A DNA stretch of 64,000 nucleotides from Ailanthus altissimus (lineage: Eukaryota > Streptophyta > Magnoliopsida > Sapindales > Simaroubaceae): the NCBI GenBank assembly GCA_946807835.1, contig OX327699.1:7805001-7869000 (forward strand), in the 5' to 3' direction. Position numbers and translations under genes: made by a program. The notes under the pieces were generated by a model. The model was not told the origin of the DNA, did not search any database, and saw only the letters and a program-made list of their open reading frames with translations. Positions 34,351 through 47,900 of the stretch are shown here, in pieces. The first letter of the stretch is position 1; each line of letters starts with the position of its first letter.

Positions 34351-34689
34351 CATATGGCTTTCTAAATTTTTAACAATTTAAGATAGACAAACAAAATTTA
34401 AGGGTATATTTGTCATAAAAAGCACTAATTTCTTTCCCTATTTTGTCAAAATAGAAAGTATAAATTAACTAAGAGAATGTTGAAAATGATTAGATTGGGT
34501 GCTATATACATTAGAAATGTTTTGCTCAACAATATCTATAACGGCACATGAAATCCTACTAAATCTCATCAACTTTTTGTTCAAAGCTCCAATTTTTGGA
34601 ACTTGAACTAAAACAAAAGTGATGCAAACGAAGCTGTGCAGCCTATATGCATACAAGAGAAAGAACTCACATTTGGGCTTGAAGGGATT
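34351..34689. other. Unassigned sequence between tandem repeat and D(+) LTR
   Basis: AT-rich. The minus-strand frame 34465-34755 (96 codons) overlaps the LTR start and has no recognisable motif. Nothing else supported. Confidence 0.5.
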
Positions 34690-35447
34690 CATAAGACATG
34701 TGGGCTTCGAGGGGCTAGCAATCACATGATCCATTAAGCTTGCCAAGTGGGCCAATCACAAGACTTAGAGCCAAGAGTTTTAAAGAAGTATTAAATGGGT
34801 TGATTCAAAAGTTGATGAGATAGAAAACACATAAAGGAACCGCATGAGCCCAAATCCATTTTAAATTAAGTCCAAATCAGATTGAAGGGAACCTAATCGA
34901 TTTAATTAAGGTTCTAGAAGAGCCCGATTGAATATCTAAACAACTTTTGAAAGGCCCAAGATATTAAATTTGAATTTAAATTTAATATAAGAAAATTTTT
35001 ATGGAGCTTTAATTACTTTTCAAATTTTGAAGATTTGTTACAGATGTACTTATAGAAGTTTTGATGCATTAGTATTATTTCTCTTTTAGAAAGGTTTGTA
35101 GTAAGATTTTACAGCCTATATATAGGCTTGGTTTTTTTCTTATTGTGGGGATTTAACTATTCATTGGAGTATTATAAAGCTTTTTTTGGTGTGTTCGTCT
35201 TTTATTCTTGAAAGGACTTTGAACTTAACAAGATTATTCTTATAGTTATCAAATAACATGACTTATCACCTTGATTCTTGAGTATCCTTGGGTTTCTTGG
35301 TGTGGCGTCCTCTATTCAGTTGTAGAATTAGTTTTGGCTTTGCTATTTAATGGGTCAAGACTAATCAAATTTGTGTCTTGAAGATCTTGGGATTCGATTC
35401 CACATTTTGGTGTTGGTTTTCGTTACATCGTTGCGAGGTTCATATCA
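34690..35447 (+). repeat. 5' LTR of element D(+) (about 758 bp)
   Basis: Ends GCGAGGTTCATATCA at 35447 next to the PBS. The start near GACATGTGGGCTT is set by comparison with D(-) and is approximate. It carries a TATATATAGG box (about 35115-35125), the R-region block GACTTATCACC...TGTGGCGTCC (35260-35310), and the decayed LTR-encoded tail region near its start. The U5 end is well conserved with D(-). Confidence 0.82.
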
Positions 35448-35449
35448 AT

Positions 35450-35460
35450 TGGTATCAGAG
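35450..35460 (+). promoter_or_regulatory. Primer-binding site of D(+)
   Basis: TGGTATCAGAG, complementary to initiator tRNA-Met, two bases after the LTR end. Confidence 0.88.
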
Positions 35461-35572
35461 TTTTGGTTTCAAGGCAAGTTTGAATTCTCCCTTTAATTGC
35501 TTTATTGTTCCATTGAATTTTGTTTGAATTGTTTTGGTTTAAGAAAACCCTAATTGTGGCTTCATTCTATCT

Positions 35573-35632
35573 TAAGAAAGAAAGAAAGAAAGAAAAGGAA
35601 AAAGAAAGGAAGGAAGAAAGAAAGAAAGGGAA
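35573..35632 (+). repeat. Purine microsatellite (AAAG)n in the D leader
   Basis: A run of AAAG, AAGG and GAAAG units. The same place in D(-) holds the complementary pyrimidine tract (about 11770-11827), so it belongs to the element and is not a later insertion. Confidence 0.85.
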
Positions 35633-35978
35633 ACCAAAAAATTGTAGCAAATTCATCTTCATCGAAAGTTTGAATTTTAATCAGTCTTTCAACAATCTTG
35701 AATCGTCTTTGCGACATTGATTGCTTGCATCAGTTTCTTAATGAGTGCTTCTTGAATCTTGTGATTTGTCTTGGTTGCTTCTCATCTTGAATTGCCACTT
35801 GAATCTCAATTGTTCTTGAGTCTGATTAAGGGTAAAAAGAAGACAAAGCAAGAATGGTGAGAACATAAGAAGGTGAAAGCTGTTTGAGTACTAAATACGA
35901 GCGTGAGAGATTTTCTTGAGTGAAACATATGAGGGAGTGCTTGTGAGATCCTTAACTGTGGTTTTACAGATTCTAAAC

Positions 35979-38225
35979 ATGTCATAAAATCAAGAAGAAA
36001 ACTCAACCAAAGAGGCGAAACAACCAATAAACTCGAACCTACAGCTGCAAGCATTGTTGGGCGATATAAGGTGGATGATGATGACTAAATTGGAGCAAAT
36101 TCATGAGAGGATAGACAAGTTAAAAAATAAAGGGCAGCATCAAAACGTTCCTATGGGGAAACCACTTAGGTGAGTGCAACCAGGGGTACAATGGAAAGTT
36201 GTTGAAGGTAAAGAGGAGTTGGATGAGTTGGACGAACCACTAATGAACCAAGGTAGATTTGGGCATGGTTATGGAGATAGACACTAAGCGGGGAAGACCT
36301 AGGTGGGTTGACGACTTAGGAAGCATTTAGGTGAAGATTCTACCCTTTCAAGGTAAAAATGACCCTGAGTTTATCTGGAATAGAAGATGAAGATAGAGAT
36401 GATCTTCGATTGCCACAATTACTCTGAGGCAAAAAGGTAAAACTACTTTGCAATTGCATTCACCGACTATGCTAGGATCAAATGTTGAAGGAAATAAGGA
36501 GAAATCATGAACGACATGTTGAGATGTGGAACATGATGAAGGCTAACATGAGAAGATGCATCATTCTTAAATACTACCATCAGGAGTTGTAAAACAAGTT
36601 GCAGTGTCTAACTCAAGAATCCAAGAGTATTGATGAATACTATAAAGAGATGAAGGTTACTATAATCTGAGCGAGTGTAGAGGAGGACAGAAAAGCCACC
36701 ATGACTAGGTTCTTGCATGGCTTAAACTGAGAGATAGCGGACATAGTGGAGATGAAACACTACATGGAGTTTACGAATTTGGCGCACCAAGCCATCAAAG
36801 TTGAGCAATAATTAAAGCAAAGGAACATGGGTAGAGGGGATCAAGCATGGTTGCCACAAGCTCATAGAGACCAACCCTTAAATGAGATGAAGTTCCTTCA
36901 ATTAAGCCTAAGTCCGAGTCCCCTAAGGATGCCAAACAAGCTGCGACATTGAAATAAGGTAAAACTGATTCCACCACTTCTAAAAAACTTGACATTAAGT
37001 GCTTCAAATGCCAAAGTAGGGGACAAATAGCAATTTGACGTCCGAACAAAAGAGTGATGGTAATCAATGCTCAAGGGGAGATTGAGTCAGAAGATGAGCA
37101 CGAAGACAAAGTAGATGACATGCCACCTCTTGAAGGGCAATATACGGTTGAAGGAGAATCATTGGTGATAAGGCGAGCTCTTAGCGCATATGTCAAGGAA
37201 GAAGAAAACAATTAACGAGAGAACTTGTTCCATACTTAGTGTTTCATGAAGTCAAGGTAAAAAAATAAGTGTTGGTGGCAAATTCTAATGGTAAGTATGA
37301 GGATGAGGTACTTTGCGATGTGGTACCAATGCATGCATGCCACATCCTATTAGACGACTATAGCAGTTCGATCGGCAAGTCATGCATAATGTTACACCAA
37401 TAGTTACTCTTTTATCATTAAAAAGCAGCCCATAATACTTGTATCATTGACTATAAAATAAGTTCTCAAAGACCAACTTAAGATGCAAAAAGCAAGTGAA
37501 AAGAGAAAAGAAAAAAAGAGAGGCTGAAGCTGAGAGAAAAGAAAAGGAGATGAGAGAAAAAGGGAAAGGCTAAAGCATGAAAGAGGGTGAGAGGGAAAAT
37601 GAGATAGTTGCAGCCTTAGTGAGTGCAAGAGAGGAAAAATACAATTACATTACAAAAAAATGTGAGATCAAGAGAGCTTAAATTTCACAATAGCTCCTTA
37701 TAGTACTCATATACTAGGAGGCTCTTTCATGTAGTAATGATTTTACTAAATCTTTATTGAGCAGCATTATTTCTCTTTTGTAAGAATTCAAAAATGTCTT
37801 TTCCTGAGGAGGTGCCTCCAGGCTTACTTCAAATTCGAGGAATTTAACATTAAATCAAATTTATACCCAATGCAATAATTCCAAACAGACCAGCCTGTAG
37901 AGGTAATTTTGAGGAGATGAAGGAACTTTAACTACAGGTGAGTTGATGAAAAAAAAGGGTATGTTACAGAGAGCTGAGTCCTTTTACGGTTCCGATGATA
38001 CTAGTGCCTAAGTAGGATGGGACAGAGGATGCATGTTGATTGTCGAGCCATCTACAATATTACGGTAAAGTATCGCCATCTTATTCCTCAATTAGATGAT
38101 TCGTTAGATGAACTACATGGGTCTTGTGTGCTTTCTAAGATCGATCTCAAGTGGATACCATTAGATTAGGATGAAAGAAGGTGATGAGTAAAGAACTGTA
38201 TTTAAAAAAAAAAATGTGGTTTATA
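35979..38225 (+). pseudogene. D(+) gag-pol remnant
   Basis: Begins at ATG 35979 with an early stop (MS-stop-NQEENSTKEAKQ). The Gag part shows KIEMIFDCHNYSEAKRVKL and KANMRRCIILKYYHQEL, then IDEYYKEMKV and RFLHGLN. A decayed zinc knuckle (CFKCQSRG, near 36999) and a charged linker (37480-37640, lysine/glutamate/arginine-rich) follow. RT N-terminal sequence is at about 37800-38220 (FPEEVPPGLL, ITVKYRHLIPQLDDSLDELH, KIDL). It is cut at about 38225, before the RT active site. There are many stops and shifts. The protease is barely visible (DVVPMHACHILL). Confidence 0.8.
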
Positions 38226-38285
38226 TAATACGATCCACGCCAAGAAATTGATAAAGTTGTGGATCAAGAAGGACTCCAAGATTGT

Positions 38286-38840
38286 CTAGAAACAGATTTG
38301 TATGAGCAAAATGGCTAAGGTCTTAACGACTCTAAAGTATCTCATTAACCCTCCACCATGGGATTTCCTTACTAACAAATCACGCAAAGAGCAATTTGGC
38401 ACAAATAATTTATTTTCTCGAAACAAGAAGCCCTCGTGTGTAAAGAACTTACCTACTGAAGTTTTCTCACAAGTCTGAAACTCCTTACAAAAATCATGGT
38501 CTAAAGGATAATATTCTTTAATATGCCCAAAACCAAGTAATTTATCATCTAGGGTAGAAATTAATGCATACTTTTTGAGATAGTTCATCGGAAACAATAT
38601 TTTCTTTACCTTGCTTGTATCGGATGACATATAGGAATGTCTCGATGAATTCCACCCATTTTGCATGTCTTCTATTCAACTTATGTCAACCCTTCAAATA
38701 TTTTAAGAACTCGTGATCGGTGTGGATCACAAACTCCTTAGGCCAAAGGTAGTGTTGCCATGTTTCTAATACTCTAATCAATGCATACAATTCTTTATCA
38801 TAAGTAGGATAATTTAAGGTTGCCCCACTTAATTTTTCTC
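38286..38840 (-). pseudogene. RNase H and integrase N-terminal fragment, minus strand
   Basis: Minus-strand translation: [40 protein letters not shown], then [40 protein letters not shown] and LLVRKSHGGGLMRYF. The wording is closer to families B/D/E than to A. It is followed on the right (38841-38947) by a family-A-like leader and PBS after a large deletion of RT, protease and gag. The 60 bp at 38226-38285 between this and D(+) hold nothing recognised. Confidence 0.78.
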
Positions 38841-38934
38841 TGAAATATGAATAACCCCACAAAATTATATAACACAAAAAACAGTAAGACACCTTCAATA
38901 GCTGAAACTTCAGTTTGCACGCTGAAATTCTATA

Positions 38935-38945
38935 CTCTGATACCA
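38935..38945 (-). promoter_or_regulatory. Primer-binding site next to the array's first LTR
   Basis: Minus-strand TGGTATCAGAG two bases from the LTR at 38948. It shows that this LTR was a 5' LTR for the deleted internal region on its left, as well as a 3' LTR for A3 on its right. Confidence 0.85.
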
Positions 38946-38947
38946 GA

Positions 38948-39768
38948 TGATATGCCATGATCTTCAAATTAGGTTATTCAGAATAAGAACAAAAATAAAT
39001 TTTTAAGATGAGGTCGCCGTCTGATTTTGCTGGTCTTTTCTTTATGTATTTAGGCTGAATTATAACAAGTAAATGGTCAGATGGAGGATAGAATTAAAAA
39101 GAAGCCTTGATAAGTCAATAGACGCTACAAGGATCAATTTAGGGTTTTGACGCCACACTCTTGGTGATAAAAGAGTGATAAGTCAGTAATTATCTTCAAG
39201 AGTTAGAAAACTTGAGAAGATAAGTTTTGAGAGAAAAAGATCTTCTTTTTCATGCAGGAATTTCCAGAATGAGGCAACTGCCTCTATAAGACTTTAACAT
39301 GTCTTATATAGGCTTACAAAATTAGGGGAAACCCTAATGTTACCTAATAAACTTAAAAAGCCCAAAATAAGCACAATATAACTTAACAATTTTAAAACAA
39401 AACTAAACAAGTTCAAAATGGCCCAAATACATAAAAATAGTAACATAAGAAGTAAATAAAGCCCAATAGCATGGAAAGAAAGCCCAATAGCATGGAAAGA
39501 AAGCCCTTAGCTGCTTCTTTAAGCCCAACGTCACCAAAAATTTCTAAATCACATCCCAATCTCTAATTGAAGACAGATAAACACATTTAGTTCATTTCCA
39601 TTCAGATCGCAAGCTTCTAGTCCCATAGAAGCTTCAATAGCTCCAATTTGACTACTTATGGCCCTTTGAAGCTGTTTAGCCTTAACCCTTGTTATTGGAC
39701 CATTTGAAATCTCCTTTATGCTCAGCTCACCTTCTTGAGTTGATTTAGAACCTTCATAATGCACATCA
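38948..39768 (-). repeat. Family-A LTR 1 of the tandem array (821 bp, long form)
   Basis: Starts TGATATGCC and ends AATGCACATCA. It has a long U5 form with sequence unlike A2 near its start (about 38960-39040) and a small tandem duplication of AAAGCCCAATAGCATGG (39458-39495). The TATATAGGC box is near 39304. Confidence 0.9.
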
Positions 39769-42700
39769 TCACCCCTGGGCAGAGAATAATTTGACTTCAA
39801 ATCAGAATCTTCTAAATCTTCCAAATAAGGAGATAAGTCCTTCACATTAAAAGTGGCTGAAACATTATAATCACTAGGTAAGATCAACTTTGTAAGCATT
39901 ATTATTCACCTTCTCTACAATCCAAAAAAGTCCATCAACTCTTGGCATCAACTTGGACTTCCGCTTGCTAGGAAATCTTCCCTTGCTAAGATGAATCCAA
40001 ACAAGATCATCAGGTTCAAAGCTAATCATTTTTCGTCCTTTATTAGCATGCTTAACATACTTAGCTGTTTTCTTCTCAATATAAATTCGAACCTGCTCAT
40101 GAAGCTTCTTCATCAATTCTATCTTCTTAACACCATCCATAGATGTCCTCTCATCAATTGGAATAGGAACAAGGTCAATAGGAACAAATGGATTAAATCC
40201 ATATACAATCTCAAATGGTGAAAATTTTGTAGCCCCTAACACACAATGGTTGTATGCAAACTCCACAATAGGCAAAAAAGTATCCCAACTCTTTAAGTTC
40301 TTGTTTGTAACAGTACGTAATAAAGAAGATAGAGTACGGTTCACTACCTCAGTTTGCCCATCAATTTGTGGATGACAAGCAGTACTGAAAAGCAACTTCG
40401 TTCCAAGCTTCTTCTAAAGAGTCTTCCAAAAATAGCTTAAGAACTTTGTATCACGATCTGAGACAATGCTTTTAGGGATTCCATATAAACGTACAATTTC
40501 CCTAAAAAATAAATCAGCAATATGAATAGCATTATCAGTTTTGTTACAAGGAATAAAGTGTGACATTTTGGAGAACCGATCAACCACAACCATCACTAAA
40601 TCCTTCCCAAGCTGTGGTCTAGTTAATCCAAGCACAAAATCCATACTAATATCCATCTATGGTTGCTCTGGGATAGGTAAAGACATATATAGTCTATATG
40701 TATTCTCTTTACCCTTAGCTTTCTTGCAAATTACACATCTTTCAACAACTTTATGAACATCCCGCAACATATTAGGCCAAAAGAAGTGCTCTTTTAGTAG
40801 CTCATAAGTTTTCTTCTCCCCAAAATGACCACTAAGACCACCCCGTGAGCCTCACGCACAAGCAACTCACGTAAGGATCCTGAAGGTATACACATTCTGC
40901 CCAACTTGAACAAGTAACCATCATGCACAAAGAACCTATCACAAGTTCCTTTAGCACATTTAGACATCAATTAGCAAAGTATGAATCACTAGTATATTGT
41001 TCTTTCATCTGTTCAAAACCCAAAAGCCTTGCATTTAACATAGAAATCAATGCATACCTCATAGAAAGAGCATCAGCAATGACATTAGTTTGCCCTTTCT
41101 TGTATTTTATAACATATGGAAATGGCTCCATGAACTCTACCCATTTGGCATGTCTTCTATTCAGCTTGTTCTATCCTTTAAGATACTTTAACGATTCATG
41201 GTCAGTATGAATAACAAACTCTTTAGGTAATAGGTAATGCTGCCATACCTCGAGAGCCCGAATCAATACATAAAACTCCTTGTCATAAATAGAGTAGTTT
41301 AATCGTGCCCCATTCAGGTTCTTACTAAAGAATGCAATTGGCCTCTTTTCTTGGATCAAAACAGCCCCAATACCAACCCCTGAAGCATCACACTCTATTT
41401 CAAATATTTTAGAAAAATCAGGAAGTGCTAAAACAGGAGCAGAACATAATTGTTCTTTAGTCAGCTCAAATGCCTTCTGTGCATTCTCATTCCACCTAAA
41501 CTCATTCTCCTTTTTCAAATATTCCGTCATAGGCGCAACAATAGAACTAAAGTCTTTAATAAACCGTCTATAGAAAGAGGCTAAACCATGAAAACTTCTC
41601 ACATCCGCAACGCTAGTAGGTTTAGGTCAATCACGAATTACCCTAACCTTCTCCTCATCAATTTTAATTCCACTACCAGAAACAACATACCCTAGAAAGA
41701 TAACATTATCTTGGCAGAAATACAACTTCTTGTGTTTTCCATACAACTTAGCATCTCGTAAGATTGCAAATACAACCTTAAGATGCTTCACATGATCATC
41801 AAAAGTTTTACTATAGATTAGGATATCATCAAAAAATACCACAACAAACAGCCCAATGAACACCCTCAAATCATGATTCATTAGCCTCAGAAATGTACTA
41901 GGTGTATTAGAAAGCCCAAACAGCATCACCATCCACTCATACAATCCATGCTTAGTTTTAAAAGCTATTTTTCATTCATCGCTTTCTTTCATCGTAATTT
42001 GGTGATATCCATTAATCAAATCAACTTTAGAATAATAAACAGCACCATGCAATTCATCAAGTCTAGGAATACGGAATCGATACTTAACCGTTATCTTGTT
42101 AATAGCTCGACTATGCACACATTCTCATGGTACCATCTTTCTTTGGAACAAGCAAAGTAGGCACTGAACAAGGACTAAGTGACTCACGCACATTGCCCTT
42201 CTCTAAGAGCTCGCCAACCTGCCTTTTGAACTCCTTTGCTTCCTCCGGATTACATCTATATGCTAGTATATTAGGAAGTGACGCTCCAAGCACCAAATCA
42301 ATTTCATGCTTTATCCCTCGAATTGGTGGTAATCCCAATGGCAATTCTTCTAGAAATACATCTTTGAACTCTTTAAGCAACTCCACAACCTGCCTTGGCA
42401 AATCCAGACCCTCCATTTGCAATAAAGGCTTTGCCCAAGCCATGAAAACAACCCCCACAGAAGCTAGTGCTTGCTTAACATCTCTATTTTTGGCTAACAT
42501 TAGCCCTTTACTCTATTTTGCCATCTTCTTTTGATTTCGCAACTGATCTTCTCTACCTTGTTGAGAACTCAAAGGCATCAAATTCACCTTCCTCCCATTC
42601 AACACAAATGAATAAGTGTTCCTTTGCCCATTATAAGTCACATCATTATCCAATTTCCATGGACATCGTAATAACACATGACTAGCTGTCATAGGAACCA

Positions 42701-44142
42701 CATCACATAAAACCTCATCATGAAAGGTTTTAATGGAGAACGGAACACAAACCTATCTTGTAACCTAAATCTCCCCCTTGTCATTAAGCCAATGCACTTT
42801 GTATGGTTTTGGATGTAGAACAGTAGTTAATCCCAGTTTCTCCACTAAAGCAGTGGATGCAACATTGGTACAACTACCATTATCAATGATCATAGCACAA
42901 ACCTTATCTGATTTGACATCTTGTATGAAATATGTTTTTCGTGTTATTCCAAACCAATATCACCTTTAGTACTCAAAATCCTTTGAATTACTAATAAATT
43001 TTCCTTCATTGGCTCAAGCTTCTCTTCTTGTTCAGTCACTTCTACTTTAGATTTCTCTTCCATTTAAGCCTTATCTTCACTTACAAGCTCTCCATGCTTC
43101 CCATGTAGAACCATCACCATTTTATTTAGACATTCAGATGCAATATGCCCATTTTTCAAACACTTGAAACCCTCATGAAAAGTTGTGGTTCAAATACCTT
43201 CTCCTTTCCTTTCAAAGAACCTGAACTAGCATTTCCTTTGCTGAACTCCACTTTCTTATCACGTTTAGGTGTACTCCATGTCCGGGAAGGTAAAGAAACA
43301 ACCTTTGTATTACTTGATGTAGTTGACCTCATATGGATACCTCCTCTTTTCTGCTGTCTTTCTACTTTAGTTGCAAGTTTTATGACATCCTCAAGAAATA
43401 TAAAGGGCTGTAACTCAACAACATTAGCTATGTCCCTCTTCAATCCATTAAGAAATCTAGCTTTTGTTTGCTCTTGAGGTTCATTCAAATAACAGCGAAT
43501 CAGCAACAGCTCAAATTCTTTCACATACTCCTCCACACTCAAGGAACCTTGCCACAAAGTACGGAGTTCAATGTATAATTATTGTTTATAGTAATCCGAA
43601 GCAAATCTCTTCATTAATATTTTCATAAGTGGCCAGCTAGTAACTTCTTCTTCTTCATCCCTTCTTCGCTGAGCTTTTAAGTTTTCCCACCACAAAAGTG
43701 CATAATCGGTAAACTCAAGTGCTGCTTCCTTACACTTCTTTGCCTCAGGGTAGTCATTCCAATCAAACACCCTTTCTACCTTCTGAACCCATTCAAGATA
43801 CTCCTCAGGAGAACTAGTACCTCTAAATCGTGGTATATTAAGTTTGATACCACTGGTAGGGTCATTTTGCTGCCTTCTTATCCTACTACTATCTTCAGCC
43901 TCATCATCCCTATTTGGCTCATCTGCAGCATCCCCTAGGTCATTCCGAGGTACCCCACGCCCTACCTGCCTTTGTTGAGGTTGCAAAGTATTTCTTTGCA
44001 TCATTTCTATAATTGCAGCGAGTTGTCCACGAATTTCAGTAATCTCACCTCGAAATTCATCATGAGCTCGTTGTAAGCCCATGAGTTGAGCTTGTTCTAA
44101 ACTCAGTCCCTTTGGTACTCTATTTGCATCATCTTCAACCAT
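39549..44142 (-). pseudogene. A3 gag-pol remnant
   Basis: Start MVEDDANRVPKGLS at 44140-44142. Order on the minus strand: Gag (43156-44142), a zinc knuckle and protease region that is heavily damaged (42510-43150, with part of the knuckle deleted), RT (41630-42500, FFDD in place of YFDD near 41840), RNase H (41171-41602, ending LKG-stop where A1 has Gln), integrase (39874-40656) and the LTR-encoded tail (to 39549). Several shifts and stops. The nonsense change after KYLKG and the [13 protein letters not shown] variant are shared with A4. Confidence 0.9.
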
Positions 44143-44216
44143 TATTAACAAAAACCCCAAACAAGTATGGATGATGAACAACACAAACAGTAGCTAAACA
44201 GAATTCTCAAACTGAA

Positions 44217-44923
44217 TGATGTGCCTTGATTTATAACAAAATTAAATGGTAAAGTTGATGGAGGATAGAACTAAATAGATACCTTGATAAGTCATATGGA
44301 CGCCACAAGAATCAATTTAGGGTTTTGACGCCACACTCTTGGTGATCAAAGAGTGATAAGTCAGCAACTATCTTCAAGAGTTGAAAAACTTAAGAAGATA
44401 ATTTTGAGAGAGAAAAGTTCTATTTTCGTCCATCAAATTCCAAAATGAGGCAATTGCCTCTATAAGACTTAAACATGCCTTATATAGGCTTACAAAATGA
44501 GGGGAAACCCTAATATTACCTAATAAACTTAAAAAGCCCAAAATAAGTCCAATCTGACTTAACAATTTTAAAACAAAACTAAACAAGTTCAAGAAAGGCC
44601 CAAATACATAAAAATAGCAACAAAAGAAGTAAATAAAGCCCAATAGCATGGAAAGAAGGCCCTTAGCTGCTGCTTTAAGCCCAATATCACCAAACGTCTT
44701 TAAATCACGCCTAATCTCTAATTGAAGACAAATAAACACATTTAACTCATTTCCATTCAGATCGCAAGCTTCTAATCCCATAGAAACCTCAATAGCTCCA
44801 ATTTGACTACTTATGGCCCTTTGAAGCTGTTTAGCCTTAGCCTTTGTTATTGGACCATCTGAAATGTCCTTTACGCTCAGCTCCCCTTCTTGAGTTGATT
44901 TAGAACCTTTATGATGCACATCA
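44217..44923 (-). repeat. Family-A LTR 2 of the tandem array (707 bp, short form)
   Basis: TGATGTGCC to GATGCACATCA. On its left CTGAA (44212-44216) follows the A3 leader directly, with no PBS; on its right is the A4 integrase C-terminus. Short U5 form as in A1. The TATATAGGC box is near 44480. Confidence 0.92.
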
Positions 44924-47900
44924 TCACCCTCGGGCAAAGATTGTCCCTCAAATCAGAATCTTCTAAATATTCCAAATAAGGAGATAAGTCCTTCACATTA
45001 AAAGTGGCTGAAACATTGTAATCACCAGGAAGGTCAACTTTGTAAGCATTACTATTTACCTTCTCTATAATACGAAAAGGTCCATCAACTCTTGGCATCA
45101 GATTAGACTTCCGCTTGCTAGGAAATCTTCCCTTGCTAAGATGAATCCAAACAAGATCACCAGATTCAAAGCTAATCATTTTTCGTCCTTTATTAGCATG
45201 CTTAACATACTTAGCTGTTTTCTCCTCAATATGAATTCGAACCTGCTCATGAAACTTCTTCATCAATTCTGCCTTCTTAACACCATCCATAGATGTCCTC
45301 TCACCAATTGGAATAGGAACAAGGTCAATAGGAACAAATGGATTAAATCCATACACAATCTCAAATGGTGAAAATTTTGTAGCCCCATGCACACTACAGT
45401 TGTATGCAAACTCCACAATAGGCAAACAAGTATCCCAACACTTTAAGTTCTTGTTTATAACAGCCCATAATAAAGAAGATAGAGTACGATTCACTACCTC
45501 AGTTTGCCCATCAGTTTGTGGATGACAAGCAGTACTGAAAAGTAACATTGTTCCAAGCTTCTTCTAAAGAGTCTTCCAAAAATAGCTTAAGAACTTTGTA
45601 TCACGATCAGAGACAATTCTTTTAGGGATTCCATGTAAACGTACAATTTCCCTAAATAAATAAATCAACAATATGAATAGCATCATCAGTTTTGTTACAA
45701 GGAATAAAGTGGGACATTTTGGAGAACCGATCAACCACAACCATCACTGAATCCTTCCCACGCTGTGTTCTAGGTAATCCAAGCAAAAAATCCATACTAA
45801 TATCCATCCATGGTTGCTCTGGGATAGGTAAAGGCATATATAGTCCATATGCATTCTCTTTACCCTTAGCTTTCTTGCAAATTACACATCTTTCAACAAC
45901 CTTATGAACATCCCGCAGCATATTAGGCCAAAAGAAGTGCTCTTTTAGTAGCTCATAAGTTTTCTTCTCCCCAAAATGACCACTAAGACCACCCCATGAG
46001 CCTCACGCACAAGCAACTCATGTAAGGATCCTGAAGGTATACACATTCTGCCCAACTTGAACAAGTAACCATCATGCACAAAGAACCCATCACAAGTTCC
46101 TTTAGCACATTTAGACATCATATTAGCAAAGTATGAATCACTGGTATATTGTTCTTTCATCTGTTCAAAACCCAAAAGCCTTGCATTTAAGATAGAAATC
46201 AATGCATACCTCATAGAAAGAGCATCAGCAATGACATTAGTTTGCCCATTCTTGTATTTTATAACATATAGAAATGGCTCCATGAACTCTACCCATTTGG
46301 CATGTCTTCTATTCAGCTTGTTCTATCCTTTAAGATACTTTAACGATTCATGGTCAGTATGAATAACGAACTCTTTAGGTAATAGGTAATGCTGCCATAC
46401 CTCGAGAGCCCGAATCAATACATAAAACTCCTTGTCATAAATAGAGTAGTTTAATCGTGCCCCATTCAGGTTCTTACTAAAGAATGCAATTGGCCTCTTT
46501 TCTTGGATCAAAACAGCCCCAATACCAACCCCTGAAGCATCACACTCTATTTCAAATATTTTAGAAAAATCAGGAAGTGTTAAAACAGGAGCAGAACATA
46601 ATTGTTCTTGAGTCAGCTCAAATGCCTTCTGTGCATTCTCATTCCACCTAAACGTATTCCCCTTTTTCAAACACTCTATTATAGGCGCAACAATAGAACT
46701 AAAGTCTTTAATAAATCGCCTATAGAAAGAGGCTAAACCATGAAAACTTCTCACATCTGCAACACCAGTAGGTTTAGGCCAATCACGAATTGCCTTAACC
46801 TTCTCCTCATCAACCTTAATTCCACTACCAGAAACAACATACCCCAAAAAGATAACACTATCTTGGCAGAAATAGCACTTCTTGAGGCTTTCATACAACT
46901 TAGCATCACGCAAGGTCTCAAATACAGCCATAAGATGCTTCACATGATCATCTAAAGTTTTACTATAGATCAAGATATCATCAAAATAGACCACAACAAA
47001 CAGCCCAATAAACTTCCTCAAAACATGGTTCATAAGTCGCATAAATGTACTAGGTGCATTAGAAAGCCCAAACGGCATCACCATCTACTCATACAATCCA
47101 TGCTTAGTTTTAAAGGCTGTTTTCCATTCATCAACTTCTTTCATCCTAATTTGGTGGTATCCACTCATCAAATCAACTTTAGAAAAATAAACAGCACCAT
47201 GCAATTCATCAAGCATATCATCAAGTCTAGGAATAGGGAATCGATACTTAACGTTATCTTTTTTATAGCCCGACTGTCCACACACATTCTCATGGTACAA
47301 TCCTTCTTTGGAACAAGCAAAGTAGGTACTGAACAAGGACTAAATGACTCATGCACATAGCCCTTCTCTAAGAGCTCACCAACCTGCCTTTTGATCTCTT
47401 TTGCTTCCTCCGGATTACATCTATATGCTGGTTTATTTGGAAGTGAAGCTCCAGGCACTAAATCAATTTGATGCTCTATCCCTCGAATAGGTGGTAATCC
47501 CAATGGTAGCTTTTCTGGAAATACATCTTTGAACTCTTCAAGCAACTCCACAACCTGCCTTGGCAAATCCAAACCCTCCACTTGCAATAAAGGCTTTGCC
47601 CAAGTCATGAAAACAACCCCCACAGAAGCTAGTGCTTGCTCAACATCTCCCCTTTTGGCTAACATTAACCCTTTACGAGATTCCATCATCTTCTTTTGAT
47701 TCCGCAACTGATCTTCTCTAACTTGTTGAGAACTCAATGGCATTAAATTCACTTTCTTCCCATTCAGCACAAATAAATAAGTGTTCCTTCGCCCATTATA
47801 AGTCACATCATTATCAAATTGTCATGGGCGTCCTAATAACACATGACTATCTGTCATAGGAACCACATCACATAAAACCTCATCATGAAAGGTTTAATGG

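Noticed and set aside
35520..35720. Lys/Glu-rich open frame
   Set aside because: Translation of the AAAG microsatellite in the D leader; the complementary tract in D(-) shows it is noncoding.
42127..42534. 135-codon plus-strand frame
   Set aside because: Antisense to the A3 RT N-terminal region; similar antisense frames recur in other family-A copies because the sense strand is conserved.
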